Below are positions 42,780 through 60,670 of a stretch of DNA of 64,000 nt, one piece after another. The notes below the pieces were generated by a model. It saw only the letters and a list, made by a program, of their open reading frames with translations. It was not told the origin of the DNA and did no database searches. The first letter of the stretch is position 1. The number at the start of each line of letters is the position of its first letter. The stretch spans positions 6,275,527 through 6,339,526 of the forward strand of contig OX457074.1 in NCBI GenBank assembly GCA_949752795.1, given 5' to 3'. The position numbers and the translations under genes were made by a program. Source of the stretch: Hyperoodon ampullatus. Its lineage: Eukaryota > Chordata > Mammalia > Artiodactyla > Ziphiidae.

Positions 42780-45700
42780 AGATCCCATCCAACTCCCCTC
42801 TCCAGATTATTCAGCCCGGTGTCAACTCACTTCACTGTGTGCCTCTCTGAGTTCCCACCCAGTATTTGGGAGTGTGGAGCTGAGAGAAAACATACCAACT
42901 CAAGTTGGTTGTGACTCATGCTAGGCAACGGGAATCTAGCTGGAGTTAGTTCCTGGAGCCTGAGGGGCCGGCAGTGCCCTGGCACAGGCGAATTTGTGGT
43001 GACTGCATCCCTGGGCAGTGAGTCAGCCCACGGAAAGGACTCCCTGCCCCACGGTGACAGCCTTGGATGAATGGCCTCAGCGATGCTGTCCAGGGGCTGT
43101 CTCGGGATGCTGTGGCAGGGAGGAGAGCGATGCTGACGTGGTCTCTGACCTTGGAACTTATCATTTGACCCTGGAGAGAAAACTAAGGCAGGAAAGACAG
43201 CACAGTGCAGCAGGAAACCTGGGATGTTTGGCCCACAGGATGCAGCTGGCATTTCCTCCATGCCAGTGAGGCACACCTGCCCCAAGGTTGCCAAGAGCCA
43301 GAGTCACCAGAACTGTTCAGCACGGAGCACAGACTCCCACCAACCCCTCCAGGCAGTGGGTTCCTTCCTCCACCCAGGCCTCTTTCCTCTCCCCTTGGCC
43401 CAGCTCCATCCCAGGTATCATCATCACATACCTGAATTGGCCAGGAAATATTATTGGCCAGTGCCACACCTCAATTTGCAGTGATTCCCAAATCTGACTG
43501 AACACGAGAATCCCCATACAGATTCCCGGGCCCTGCTCTGACCCACTTCATCAGCATCGCCCAGGACAAACCTGATGGTGGGGAGGTTTTACAAGCTCCC
43601 AGGGGATTCTGGCGTCCAGCCTGGCCGGGGACCAAGAGGCAGCTGGGGGAGGGAGGGGAGGGGAAGGAGACTCCAGGGAGCCTGAGGGGGGAGGGGAGGC
43701 CTCTGCAAAGCCCCCAGCCACTGATGGCAGCCACAGTCACAGGCTTCAGGGCAGGATGAAGAAAGAGAGGAGCCAGATGAGCCAGGACAGAGCAGGCTGG
43801 AGTCGGGCCAGCAGGGGCCAGATACTAGGCAAGTCGTTCCTCCCCTCTGAGCCTCAGTTTCCTTCTCTGGGAAATGGGAATGGCAGCACCACTTCACAGG
43901 CACAGAGAGGTGAAATAAATAAAGCAGCTGTCACAGACTGGTGGCTGTCACTGCATTCATCTTCAGGTATTTATAAAGCACCTACTATGTGCCACACACT
44001 GTGGGGACACTCAGATGCAAAGAACGAGACAGAAAGGCCCTCAGGGCAGAATGTCTGGAGGAGGTAGAGACGTCCCCGACACTGAGTGTTCAGGCCATAA
44101 TGGGGGGTAGGGGGCCTGCAGGGAGGGGACGGGCTCTCTGGGAGTGAACAAATGGCCCCCAGGCAAGCTCCAGCCCCGTGCCTGGTCCCAGGATCTGGGT
44201 GAGTCTGTGAGTGCCTTACCCACCTTAGGCGGTCCTCTCCCACAGTGTTGGATCTCCCCTTTCCAAGGCAGGGCCTCTCGCAGCCCCTCACAGTGGTCTG
44301 CACAACCAGGGGCCCTCAGGGGAGCCTGTGGCTGGGTTAAGCTGGGTAACCGTCTGGACTCTGCCTGGGGGCTGAACTGTCCTGGCTCTGGTCCCTCTGT
44401 TCCCCTCAGGCCCCCAAAGCCTGGGTGGCACAGGAGAACACACTGCATAAGGGCTGAGGGAGGATTGTCAGGCCTGCCATTGTGCCCGGCTTACCACTCC
44501 TAGACTGGGGTCCCTTGGGGTCCCTCAGGGTCCCTCCGAACCAGGGCCTGGGTCTCTTGCTTCCCCCCCGGGCCCAGTGCAGACCCAGGCCCAGAGCGAC
44601 GCAGTGCCGTGGACAGTGTTACTGCCATGTCATTTCTCTGCAGAAATCACCGTCAGGTCACCCTTCCAGAATGTGGGCGAGGCGGAGGAAGAGTCACAGG
44701 GGCTGACTACCCGTGGCCAGCCCGAGCCTGGGCATCAGGTGTGTGTGTGTCCATCGTACGAGTGTGGGTGAGACGGCACCCAGGGGAAGTACAGACCGGC
44801 TCACTGAAACATCTTGTGCAGCAGGTGGGTGGGTGTGGATGAACTGTGAGTCCCTTGGAGAGTCCCACAGCTGGGTCCCCCAGTCCAGCCGCAGGCACAT
44901 GCCCCAGCAGCCTGGGTCAGCGTGGTGTGCCTGGACAAAGCCATACCATCCCCAAGGGGACCACAGGCCTCCACCTCCAGGCACTCCTCCCTGCGGCCCC
45001 CACCTGCCCAGGCCTGGGCTGAGCACTCCTGGGAAGGGCGGGGCTTTCCCTCTCTGGGCCCAGCACACTGCCCTGTGGACCTCCAGCCCCGGCACCGCAG
45101 CCACTGCTCTCCTGGTGCAGCTCCCGGGACACCTGGCTGCTCCCCCATTATGGCCTCCTGACCACCCACCCGCTCGCTTTGTGGGCAGGGGCTTCTTCCC
45201 CCGCAGAAGGGTGAAGTCCGGGGCTGCCTCTCCCAGCCCCACACTCTGACCCCTCCTCACTCACCCCATCAGTAAAAGTGCACCCCCAGAGTCTGCGGGG
45301 AGAGAGGGCCCTGCCTAAGAGCCTAGGGTTGGGCAGGGGGTGGGGCTCTGGCCGCTTTCCCAGCATAGCTGCCTCCTCTCCCACACCCTATTCCACCCCT
45401 GACATGCCGGCCTCCAAACAGGGGCTGAGTCACTGCTCCTCGGAGCCTCAGTGTCCCCATCCACATAATGGGGCACCTCTTCTCGGACCCTCCCCTCTTC
45501 CCGGGACTGTCGTTCAGGTAAAGGAGATCACCCCCAGACAGACCATCCTCAGCCCAGGGCTGGTTCTCCCGGTTGTGGCTGGATGTACGGTGGGGGCCTG
45601 GTGGGTACGGTGCCTCCCTCCCTCCTGCCCTCCATCCCTACCCTGATTGCCGCCCAGGCAGCTGAGAGATGCCAGCCCCTGCAGGAGCAGAGCCCATGCC

Positions 45701-47165
45701 CCCAGCCTGCTTTGATTCCGGCATTTGCCTCTGCAGACACGGGCCCTGGACTGCAGCCTGTCATCCCTGCCCTGGAAAGGAACTCACTGTCTTCCCTGTC
45801 CCTGGGATCGGGGCCGGAAGGGCCATTAGCTGCGGCTCGTCCCACCCCTCCTTTACTGTGGCTTCTGAGATCCGGAGAGGGCCCGTGACCTGCCCGAAGT
45901 CCTCACAGCCCGCTGCCCACGTCATAGCACTCAGGCCCCTGCCCTACCTGCTCCTCCCAGGCCTCCGCTGGTCCCAAGCCTCCACTGTGCCAGGCCTCTG
46001 GGGGCTCTGGCTGCTTTTGTCCCCTCCTGGCCCCGGCCGCGCCCTCAGTCTCCAGGCACCGGGCGAGAGCACGTGTTTGGAGGGGGCCTGTCAGTGAACC
46101 GGGGTGAGGGCATCCCTCCTCCCGTTAACACCTTCCACCCACCCCCACTTCTTGAAGAAAACCAGGAAATCAGACCCGCCTGGCCCAGTGGTTTCCAGAT
46201 TTACGCAAAGAAAGACTTCCGGGGCTCCTGTCCTGCAGCGCCTGGCCATGGAGTGACAGGGGCCGGGCTGGGGGGTGTTGGAGCGGCTGGGGCAGGACAG
46301 CCCCTCCCCCTTCCCCAGGAGGTAGCTTCCCACCTCCCCGACCTCCAAGCTGCTGGGACCAAGAGGGGACAAACTGCCAGGGAGGGCAGTGCTGCTCCCC
46401 AGGCACAACCTCCCCCGAACGCCCATCCTGAGCTCACCATCTGAAGACATATCCCTGGGAGAGGCCCTACCCTCTCTCCCACACCTGCCTTCTCTGGAAG
46501 GACAGGTCTCAGCTCACATTCTTGGGGTTGAGGCCATGGGAGCATCCGGACCCACAAACCCCTTCTAGGGGTTTCCTGAGACTCACACAGGAACCTGGGC
46601 CCTAATCACCCAGCCTGCCTCCCCGCCTTCCGTCCTCCATCTGCCGCTTCAGGAGGATCCTGATTTCTGCCCTGGCCTGCCTCCCTGCCCCCTCCCCACC
46701 TTGTCCCCTCTTAGAGGAGGACACAGCCCACAGGACTGTGCGGGGCAACCGACCGGATGCTTTATCCCTGCGTCTCTGACTCCTGAGACCTTCTTGTCCA
46801 TTTATGGATGAGAAAATGAGGCTCAGTGAGGGGAAGGCACTGCCCAAGGTCATGGACCCAATTACAGGCCAAGAAGAGGACACCTAAGACCTCCCCCTGA
46901 CATGCTGACCTCAACCTGGGTCTGGCACTGCCTGGACCACCCTCCTAGGGATCACCAGCCCTTGGGAGATAAAAAGCAACCCCCACCCCTCGAGTTCTGC
47001 CCAGACCTAGTCTTCACCCTGTTCTAAGATGACCCCTGACCTCCAAGTCAACAACAGTGGGTGTCCACGGACTCCTCTCCCTGCCCCCATTAGCCCCCCC
47101 ACCGGTTCACCCCTTCTGCGCTAGGGCCACGTCAGTGGCCACGACCAGGGAGCATTCCATGTCTC
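42780..47165. other. Intergenic between KRT17 3' end and KRT16 pseudogene 5' end
   Basis: Nearly free of young repeats and GC-rich, unlike the 27 kb on the other side of the pseudogene. Several open frames over 100 codons occur on both strands but are low-complexity Pro/Gly/Arg frames without domains. Confidence 0.5.
43835..44015 (+). repeat. MIR-like fragments
   Basis: 'ctgagcctcagtttccttct' at about 43850, and 'gcacctactatgtgccacac' near 43980 in the opposite MIR orientation; possibly two pieces. Confidence 0.45.
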
Positions 47166-47176
47166 AGTCAACAAGA

Positions 47177-47182
47177 TTTATT
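47177..47182 (-). terminator. KRT17: KRT17 polyadenylation signal
   Basis: AATAAA on the minus strand about 107 bp past the KRT17 stop codon; the 3' end is expected near 47160. Confidence 0.75.
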
Positions 47183-47288
47183 GGTCAGGGAGGGGGGATG
47201 GGAAAGGGACTGAAGCCGGGGGCTGGGGCTGCGGGGGCTGTGGAGCCAACGGAGGGCCCCAGAGGGGATGGCGGGGAGAGCAGAGTCC

Positions 47289-52381
<5,093 letters not shown>

Positions 52382-52476
52382 GGTGGCCGTAACGGGTGGC
52401 AGGCAGACACGGAGAGAGAGGACTAGAGAGGAGAGAGGCCCAAGGTGTGTGTTGCTGCCGGGGCTCGCCCGCCTCC

Positions 52477-52482
52477 TTTATA
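52477..52482 (-). promoter_or_regulatory. KRT17: KRT17 TATA box
   Basis: TATAAA on the minus strand, 96 bp upstream of the ATG. It implies a transcription start near 52450. Confidence 0.8.
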
Positions 52483-52524
52483 GGCCCCGACAAATGGGCG
52501 TAACGATTACAACAGGCTCACGTT

Positions 52525-52548
52525 CCCATTCCCCTGGGCTTTCATCAC
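52525..52548 (-). promoter_or_regulatory. KRT17: KRT17 proximal promoter block shared with KRT14
   Basis: The plus strand carries CCCATTCCCC, a 4-bp spacer, then CTTTCATCAC, nearly identical to 12432-12454 and the same distance above the TATA box. Retention in both live paralogs suggests a regulatory role. Confidence 0.5.
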
Positions 52549-52559
52549 CACTGGCTGCC

Positions 52560-53488
52560 CGCCAGCTCCCAGGTGGCTGTGGGTCCCCTTCCCTCCCACC
52601 GTCGGGGCTTTGCATCATTTCTCCGAACCCCCATGCTGGGCGTCTGCTTGTGTGTATGTGCGTGTCCCTGGTCTCAGGCCTGTCACCTGTAATTCAGGCA
52701 GGCCCTTCAGCTACGCTTTCCCATGACCTAATACGGACAAGAGGAATAAGCAGGATGTCACCATCACTGAGCCCTCCCAGGCAGCTGCCCCCAGCCACAC
52801 ACCACGCCACACACGATCCTGGCCCTGGGTGAGGTGCAGGGGAGACAGCAAGGACCGGTACCCCATCCTGCCTTGGAAACTAGACCCAAACCCACCAGGC
52901 TCACCACACAGTAGCTGGGTCAGGTCTCAGATTACCACCCCATTTACAGATAAGGAAACTGGGGCTTGTAGAGGGAGAGTGTCCCACCGCCCCACCTAAC
53001 TCAGAACAGGGCTGGCAGGGCTTCATCCTTCATCCTTCGTCGCACACTGCCACAGCACCTATACGCCTCCCCAGGGGCCTGTGACACACTGGCCCCCTTC
53101 TGTAGAGCCCTGACACCAAGGAAGCACTGCAGGGGCCGTGGTTCCCTCTGTACAGTTTTCTGACCCTGTCCCCATCCCTGGAACCCCCTGGAGACGCAGC
53201 GTCCTTTTCTGACCTTTCCCCATCTCTCTCTCACAAGTGGGGAGTCCTGGGCTGGAGTGGGCAAAGGGGAGCTCAGCTGCAGGCTGGGGAAGTGGCAGGC
53301 TGAGAGGGGGCATCGTGGTAAAGGCAACAGGAAGGAGGGTGAGAGGCAGGCCCCTTCCACCCTCCTTACCCCTCCTATTCCCCAAGAGGCCTCAGGCTGG
53401 GGGCATATACCTTTGCGTCCCAGCCAGCTGGAAAACTAAAGGACACTGCCCAAGAAGAGGGTCTTCTTGAGACCCCTGACCCGGCCAG
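52560..53488. other. KRT17 5' flank
   Basis: Non-coding upstream sequence with a weak MIR-like word near 52940 ('ttacagataaggaaactggg'). No gene seen. Confidence 0.45.
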
Positions 53489-53650
53489 TCCCCTCCCCCT
53501 CCCCTCCCCTCCCCCTCCCCTCCCCCTCCCCTCTCCCCTCTCCCCTCCCCCCTCCCCTCCCCTCTCCCCTCCCCTCCCCCTCCCCCCTCCCCTCCCCCTC
53601 CCCCTCCCCTCCCCCTCCCCCTCCCCCTCCCCCTCCCCTCCCCCTCCCCC
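53489..53650. repeat. 162-bp pure pyrimidine tract, (CCCCT)n-like
   Basis: Uninterrupted C/T on the plus strand, mostly CCCCT and CCCCCT units; the KRT17 sense strand is therefore GGGGA-rich. Such tracts can form G-quadruplex or triplex DNA. It lies between the KRT17 promoter and the enhancer-like block at 53740-53870. Confidence 0.9.
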
Positions 53651-53739
53651 ACCTCCGCTCCCCTCCCCTGCAGTCTCCCCCAGGGGCCCCACCCAGTCCC
53701 CTGACCTGGCTCCTCAGGATGGGCCAGGTGCCCGCCCCA

Positions 53740-53870
53740 CAGCCCCACCCTGCCCTGCCCACCACCCTCAGTTCCAGGGTCTCAGCAGGCCCAGTGGGCG
53801 GAATGTGCTCGTGTCTCAGACTGCCAATGGCTTCCACTTCCCAGACAGGCCCAGACAGCCCCTGCCAGCA
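53740..53870 (-). promoter_or_regulatory. Candidate upstream enhancer of KRT17 (paralogous to KRT14 copy)
   Basis: Aligns with 13660-13800 above KRT14. It shares the GGAATGTGCTCGTGTCT core, CCCAGACAGG and ACAGCCCCTGC at almost the same distance from the ATG (1420 against 1409 bp to the core). The p63-like half site of the KRT14 copy is not conserved here. Confidence 0.45.
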
Positions 53871-54446
53871 GCTGAGAGAGATTCCCCAAGAGCCCAGCAG
53901 CTGCTAAGCCACTAAAGCAAGGAGGACGCCCCCCCGCCCATGCTCACATGCAGAGGGGCCACCCCACCCCACACCCCCGCAAACCCAACAGAGCCGGTCT
54001 GGTCTCCTGGACTGGCCGTGCCACTGCCATCCCTCGCACGCTTCAGCGCCCTGGACCACTTCTCCAGAAAGCCCCCTGCCCAGCCCCTCTCCCTCCGATC
54101 CTGACCTTGTACTGCCCCAGGCTGAGACAGGGAGCTGTCTGTAACAGGTGTGGCTCCCCGGAAATTCTATGGGGCCCTCCCAGGGACCAGCCACAGGCAA
54201 TGGGCACCCAGGGGCTGATTCTCAGGAACTTTCCCAACCTGATGGGCTGTCCCATCCCTCAGCCCTCAAGCCTCCCGTCTCCCTCCTTTGAGCCCCAGGC
54301 CCGGATGGGGTGGGCAGAACAGGTTGGCAGGGGACAAGCAGCCCCAAACCCTCAGCAAACTCTCCTTGTCCCCCCATCCCTCAGCCCACACTGCTCAAGC
54401 CAAGGACCAGACCAAACCACAGGAGGCACTGAACTTCAAGCAAAGC

Positions 54447-54452
54447 TTTAAT
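54447..54452 (-). terminator. KRT42: PolyA signal (ATTAAA) of the KRT42 pseudogene
   Basis: ATTAAA variant on the minus strand about 190 bp past the last exon. Confidence 0.5.
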
Positions 54453-55886
54453 TGCAGTCACTGGGGCAAACTCAGAAGGTCCCCTTGGTGAGGGGCTGTG
54501 AGAAGCAGATACAGAAAGGCAACCGCTCTTGGGCGGCGGCCCAGACGGGCACTTGGGGCGCAGCAGTAGTGTGCTGGGAGCTGCAGGCAATGGCTGCCCC
54601 TTGACCCTGGAGGCTGGGCTGTCGCAGGTAGACGGGGCCTCAGTGGGTGAGCAGTGGACCTGCTCGCTTGCCGTCCTGGACTTCCTCCATGATGGTACGC
54701 ACCTGGCGGGTGGTCACCGCGGCTACGGGCGGAGGAGGAGGGAGGCACAGGGAACCTCAGGCTGGAGGGCCTCCCCAAGCCTCCCACACAGAAGGGTCCT
54801 CAGCCTCTCCCCACCCATCCTGGGCAGGACGGGGCAGGCTCTTACCTTCCCGGGTGGGCTGAGAGACCAGGGACGAGTAGTACTGGGTGGCCAGGCTGCA
54901 GGGAAAGGGGGACCTGTCAGCCCAGTGGTGTTGGTTGGGAGCCCAGCCCCCAGGGAGGAGGAACAGCTGGGGAGGCCCCGGCCGAGGGGAGAGAGGTCCC
55001 AGCATATCGGACAGAAATCACAGCAGGGAGTACATGAGAAAGAATGGCAACCACAGGGTCAAAGGGCACAGGCCCAGTGGGCAGGAGTAAGGAAAGGGGA
55101 TACCCCAACAGAAGGCCCAGAGGCACTTTGCGGCCAACCAGGCATTTACAAAGGGAAGCTGAGCAAGTGGTTTCTCCGTTTCCTGAAGGGCCCAGCAAAT
55201 AATTAAAGCAGGAGAGACTGTGGCTAGATTATAGATAGACTTAGCCATCGTCATAGAGCAAGAAGCTGGAATGTGTGACTAAGCATGGAGACTCCAGGAC
55301 ATCCTTGGCCCCTTTACACTAGGGCCCCACCACCCACCCAACTCCAAACCAGATCGCCACCCATCCCAGACAATGGGATCACCAACCACGCAATCACTGG
55401 AACCAGAAAGCCAGGATCATTATTAACCACTTCATGTGCTAACTCAAACGTTCATTGAGTCCCGCCAGCAAGCCACGCTCGCCCCCGCAATCAGGCCTCC
55501 AGGCCTGCTGTTTTCAGCTATAACACATCCTCTTGGTGCACCACCTCCCCTTCCCTGTCCTTCGCCCGCCTTATGGCAGGTCTTCTCTAGCCTGACGCCC
55601 TTGCTCCAGCCTCCTGACTGGTCTCCCTGACCCCACCCTCGCCCCTCGGATGCATTTCTCCCTCTGCAGCCAGAGTGAATGTTCTAAGATGTCTTGATGA
55701 TCGTACTTCTCTCTGCACAAAAGCCCCCGTGGCTCCCCACTGCCTACTCCATCAAGTGGGACCCCAGCCAGTGTTCTCAGCTTCACCTCCTGCAAACCTC
55801 CACACCTCCCCCTGCCTCGGCTGGTGCTGGCCCTCCCTGGGTGAAGCCACCCAGCCCACCGAACAGGTGCGGGCGCCCTCCACTCA

Positions 55887-56003
<117 letters not shown>

Positions 56004-57784
56004 CTAGCACAGCTGGGCCTCGATGCTGCTGATGAGGCCCTGCAGCTGGGCCAGCTGGGCCCCGCAGCACGCCTCGGTCTCTGCCAGGCTGCCCTCCAGC
56101 GATGCTTTCTGTGGGTCAAGGTGGAGGTGGCTGGGGAGACCGAGCCCCCAGAAGGGGGCCCCACGCGTGTGGGTGTGTGGGCAGGGCAGTAAGTGGGGCA
56201 GAGTGTGCAGTGGCAGGTGGGGCAGGCAGTCTCTGGTTCTCCGAGTGGGGGTCCAGGAAGCAGGGCCCACTCGGAGTGACAGGTACAGGACAGGGAGAGG
56301 ACAGAGGCCCTACCACGCTGAGCCGGGACTGCAGCTCCATCTCCAGGTGCTGCGCAGTGCAGCGTGGCTCCGTGATCTCCGTCCGGCTGCCCGGCAGGGC
56401 CTCCGTGTTCATGGCCACCTCGCGGTTCAGCTCCTCCGTCTGGAAGGCAAGATGGGCCCTAGGGGCTTGCGGAGGCTTGCAGAGGTTGGGCAGGGGCCTG
56501 ACCTCCTAGACCTGCCACTCCCCGGCCTCTGCAGGACCCCAAGCCCACCTGCACACCCTGGAACTTGTAGAATTCACCTTGCTCTGTGGTCGTTTGTTTC
56601 CTTACTGGATTGCAGGTACTGCTCTAGGGCAGGCCCTGGGTTTCACTCTTTTTGTGCCTGTCACTGTCCGGGCACTGCAGCTGCTCAGTGCATGCTTACT
56701 GGGGGCATGAGAGTCTGCATCCAAACACACACCTACCTACGAATGCCCGGGCTGGGAGAACCCCTAGTGGGATCAGGAGACCTGGATCTGCTCCCCAGGC
56801 CACAGTGAAGGGTTGTGTGAGCGTAAGGCCTCTCTGAGCCTCACGATGTCCCCCTGAACGTGAGGGGTTGGTCCCCTGGTTTCCAAAGGTCCTTCCAGCT
56901 GGGAATCCACAGTCGGTGGATCTGTAAGTTTTCCAGCATGTGTTCAGCACATAGCGCATGCACGCACATGTGTGCACACCTGCTCACGCAGGCCACCCAC
57001 CTTGCTGAAGAGCCAGTCCTCGGCGTCCTTGCGGTTCTTCTCCGTGATCTTCTCATATTGGTCACGCATCTCATTCAGGATGCGGCCCAGGTCCACAGCG
57101 GGGGCGGCGTCCATCTCCACGTTGATCTCATCACCCACCTGGCCTCGCAGGGCATTCACCTCCTGGGCAGACAGCTGAGCAGGAGCTCACTCAGGCAGCT
57201 CACTCAGGGCTGCCTTCTCTGTCTGGGGGAAATGGGTGCAGAGGACAGACAGACAGACACAGACAGGCCAACAGCTCCTCACACTGAAGGTGGAGGTGGA
57301 TGTCATCACATCTCAAACATGCAGGGCTGTGGATATCAACAATCTCCCCCAACACACACTCGCAGGGTGGACTTTGCCCAGTCCCGGTGTGTGCTGGGCC
57401 AGGAGAGATGGCAACCCCCAGTCATGGTGGGGGATGAGCCAGGACAACCTCACTCCAGCCCTGACCACCTGCCTCACCCCCCGTCACCAACCACAAAGCA
57501 CGGGCATGGGGAAAGCAGCCCCCTGTCGGTATCGGGGGAGTCAGACCTCACTAGGAAATGTGAATCTGCTGGGGGATGCAATCCCTATAACCAGCCTCAA
57601 AGCCAAGTAGAGACATTTTCTGGACTCCTGCTACTCGGGCATTAGGCTCCCTCAGCTCAGGCCAGCCCAGAAGTCAGATGGGAAGGAAGCCACAAGGTTC
57701 ATTAGTCCCCCTGAAGGTCTTGGATCCCTATCCTTGGGTTGAGACTTGGGGTTCCTGGGAGGTGGGAGAAGTGGCAGAGTGGTG

Positions 57785-57990
57785 GAGTCAGGGTTGGGTG
57801 TGGATATGGCTCAGGCAGACCTGAGGGAAGACCCACCCCTGTACAGCCTTGGACAAATTCCTTAACCCCTCTGAGCCTCGGTTTCTTCACTGGTAAAGAG
57901 AAGAACCTGCTCCTTTCTCCCAGTGAGGCTGTCGGTATCAGCTGAGGTAATGGCTGTGAAACACTCAGAATGGGCTGGGCAGATATCTGT
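57785..57990 (+). repeat. MIR fragment in KRT42 intron 3
   Basis: 'gacaaattccttaacccctc' followed by 'gcctcggtttcttcactggt'. Confidence 0.5.
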
Positions 57991-58047
57991 GGTTGTTATG
58001 AGTATCACTATTACAATTAACTATAATAATTAGCCTGCGTGTTCTTA

Positions 58048-58578
<531 letters not shown>

Positions 58579-58961
58579 TCACTTGGTGCGGAAATCATCG
58601 GCTGTCAGGCGGGCATTATCGATCTGCAACACCAGGTTGGCACTGTCGATGGTGGCTGCCAGGATCTGAGGGACACAGAGGGCTTGGTGGGCAAGCGCCC
58701 TGGGCAGCCACAGGAAGACCTTGCAACACCCCTCCTGCAGCCCTTTGGAGAGTGGGCCAGAGTGAGGGAGATGAGAGTCCCTGTGGTCTCCTCCTCTGAG
58801 CACCCCGCTGGGGGTCTCACAAGGGGTGGGGGCATGATACCCAGGCACAGGTAACCATGGTGCCAGGAAAGAGACCCATATGCACCCCTCTGCCACCATG
58901 AGGGTCACTGCCGAAGCTGCCTGGACCTCACTCCATCTTTCCCCAAGTAAATTCACCTCTA

Positions 58962-59324
58962 GGGCTTCCCTCGTGGCTCAGTGGTTAAGAATCCGCCTGC
59001 CAATACAAGGGACACGGGTTCGAGCCCTGGTCCAGGAAGATCCCACATGCCGCAGAGCAACTAAGCCCGTGCACCACAACTACTGAGTCTGCGCTCTAGA
59101 GCCTGCAAGCCACAACTACTGAGCCCACGTGCCACAATTACTGAAGCCCGTGCGCCTAGAGCCTGTGCTCCGCAACAAGAGAAGCCACCACAATGAGAAG
59201 CCCGCGCACCGCAACAGAGTAGCCCCAGCTCGCCGCAACTAGAGAAAGCTGGCGCACAGCAACGAAGACCCAATGCAGCCAAAAAATAAATAAATAATAA
59301 ATAAATAAATAAAATAAAATAAAA
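58962..59324 (+). mobile_element. Long CHR/tRNA-type SINE in KRT42 intron 1
   Basis: Long form with internally repeated 'ccacaactactgagcc' segments and an (AAAT)n tail, flanked by TAAATTCACCTCTA at 58948-58961 and 59325-59338. Confidence 0.9.
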
Positions 59325-60632
59325 TAAATTCACCTCTAAGCTCAGTTGCCACCTCCTCCAGGAAGCCCTCTTCGATTCCCCGTCTGGGTCTTTCTTCCCC
59401 ATCATACCTCCCCTTGGCCCATCTCTCTTACACAGTACTTCTCCCAAGTGCAATATTTTTCTGTGACTTTTTTGTGTGTTTTTTTCTCTCCTCCACTGGA
59501 CTCTGAGCTCCAGAGGAACAAGGCCCTGTCTCACGTCTGTCTCCTTCAGTTTGGAAGCCCCAGCCCTGAGTACAGTGCCTGGCCGAGAGTCAGCCCCCAG
59601 GAAACATTAGTTTAATTCAACGATTAATTAAATAATTAATAATATTATGGCTGGCCCCACGTCAAACCTAGGGCAAGGTTTTCTTTTCCCACAGGGTCAC
59701 CTGGGAGGTTTAAATGACAACAGGGAAGGGAGAGGCTCTGGAAGGAGCAGTGGGTTGGTTATTATTACTGCTGCTGTCGTTATTGTTGGGAGAAATACCC
59801 AAGAGAGGCTCTAGTCAAAGGCCATGGGGCTGGGTGTGGGGGGAGGCCCCTCCACACTGCCCAGAGGAAGCAGAGAGGAGGTCGCGGTGGAGGTGGCAGA
59901 TGAGCTGAGTAGAATCTGGAATTTTTCAAGGCTGAGGGCTGAAGTATAAAGCTGTAAGAGGGCGCAGCCCCAGTAAACTCATCCTGGGCCTCAGAGCCCG
60001 CTCGTGGCCCTAAGTTCTGAAAAGGCATCCTGAGTCAGGCTCCGTTTCCAGACTGAACCCAAGAGCCAGTCTGACAGAACCCACCCCAGGGCCTCACTAG
60101 GCCCATCGGCAACCTGCAGACTGGGCCCCCCTGCTTAGGAGGCTGATTGGGTCCAGCGAGGGGGCAGTGCTAAAAAACCGCCGAGGGGCAGTGACTCAGA
60201 GGCCTGGTGCGCAGTGCACTGGGGGCTGGCGGTAAGGAGCTGGCTGACCCTGAAGCTCAGGAACACTGACTCACCAGGGCTCCCCTGAGTTCCCTGCTGC
60301 CCAGATCAAGCCCAGTATCTGATCCGGCACTCCCAGTAGCTCTGCTTCCAGTGGGCAATTGCAGGAGTTCCCTTCCAGGCCTGGGTCCCGGGCAGGAGCA
60401 GGCAAAGCCCCTCGCAGGGCAGCAGGCCTGGTTCTCCAGCAGGAAACTGAGTGGGCTGACCCTGGGCCAGCCAGCCCTCAGCCCGGCTCTCCCCAATCCC
60501 GGCTTTTGCACCTCTTTGACCTCTCTCCTGCCACTGGAGGCTGCAGCCCTGTAGGTCCCTCCAGGGGCAAGGTTTGCACAGAAGACCCAAGTGCCGTGTT
60601 TACAGAATGCCAAGGTCATGTTCACAGAGATC

Positions 60633-60640
<8 letters not shown>

Positions 60641-60669
<29 letters not shown>
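60641..60669. repeat. (GT)n microsatellite
   Basis: About 14 GT units within KRT42 intron 1. Confidence 0.9.

Positions 60670-60670
<1 letters not shown>

Noticed and set aside
44641..44700. Possible KRT16 copy of the upstream block ('cagaatgtgggcgagg')
   Set aside because: Only a short similarity to the KRT14/KRT17 core and at about 2.0 kb instead of 1.4 kb; flanks do not align.
44694..45260. Overlapping frames of about 180 codons on both strands
   Set aside because: GC-rich chance frames without homology, start context or splice logic.
53375..53907. Long frames on both strands rich in Pro/Ser or Gly/Arg
   Set aside because: Produced by the polypyrimidine tract, not by a gene.
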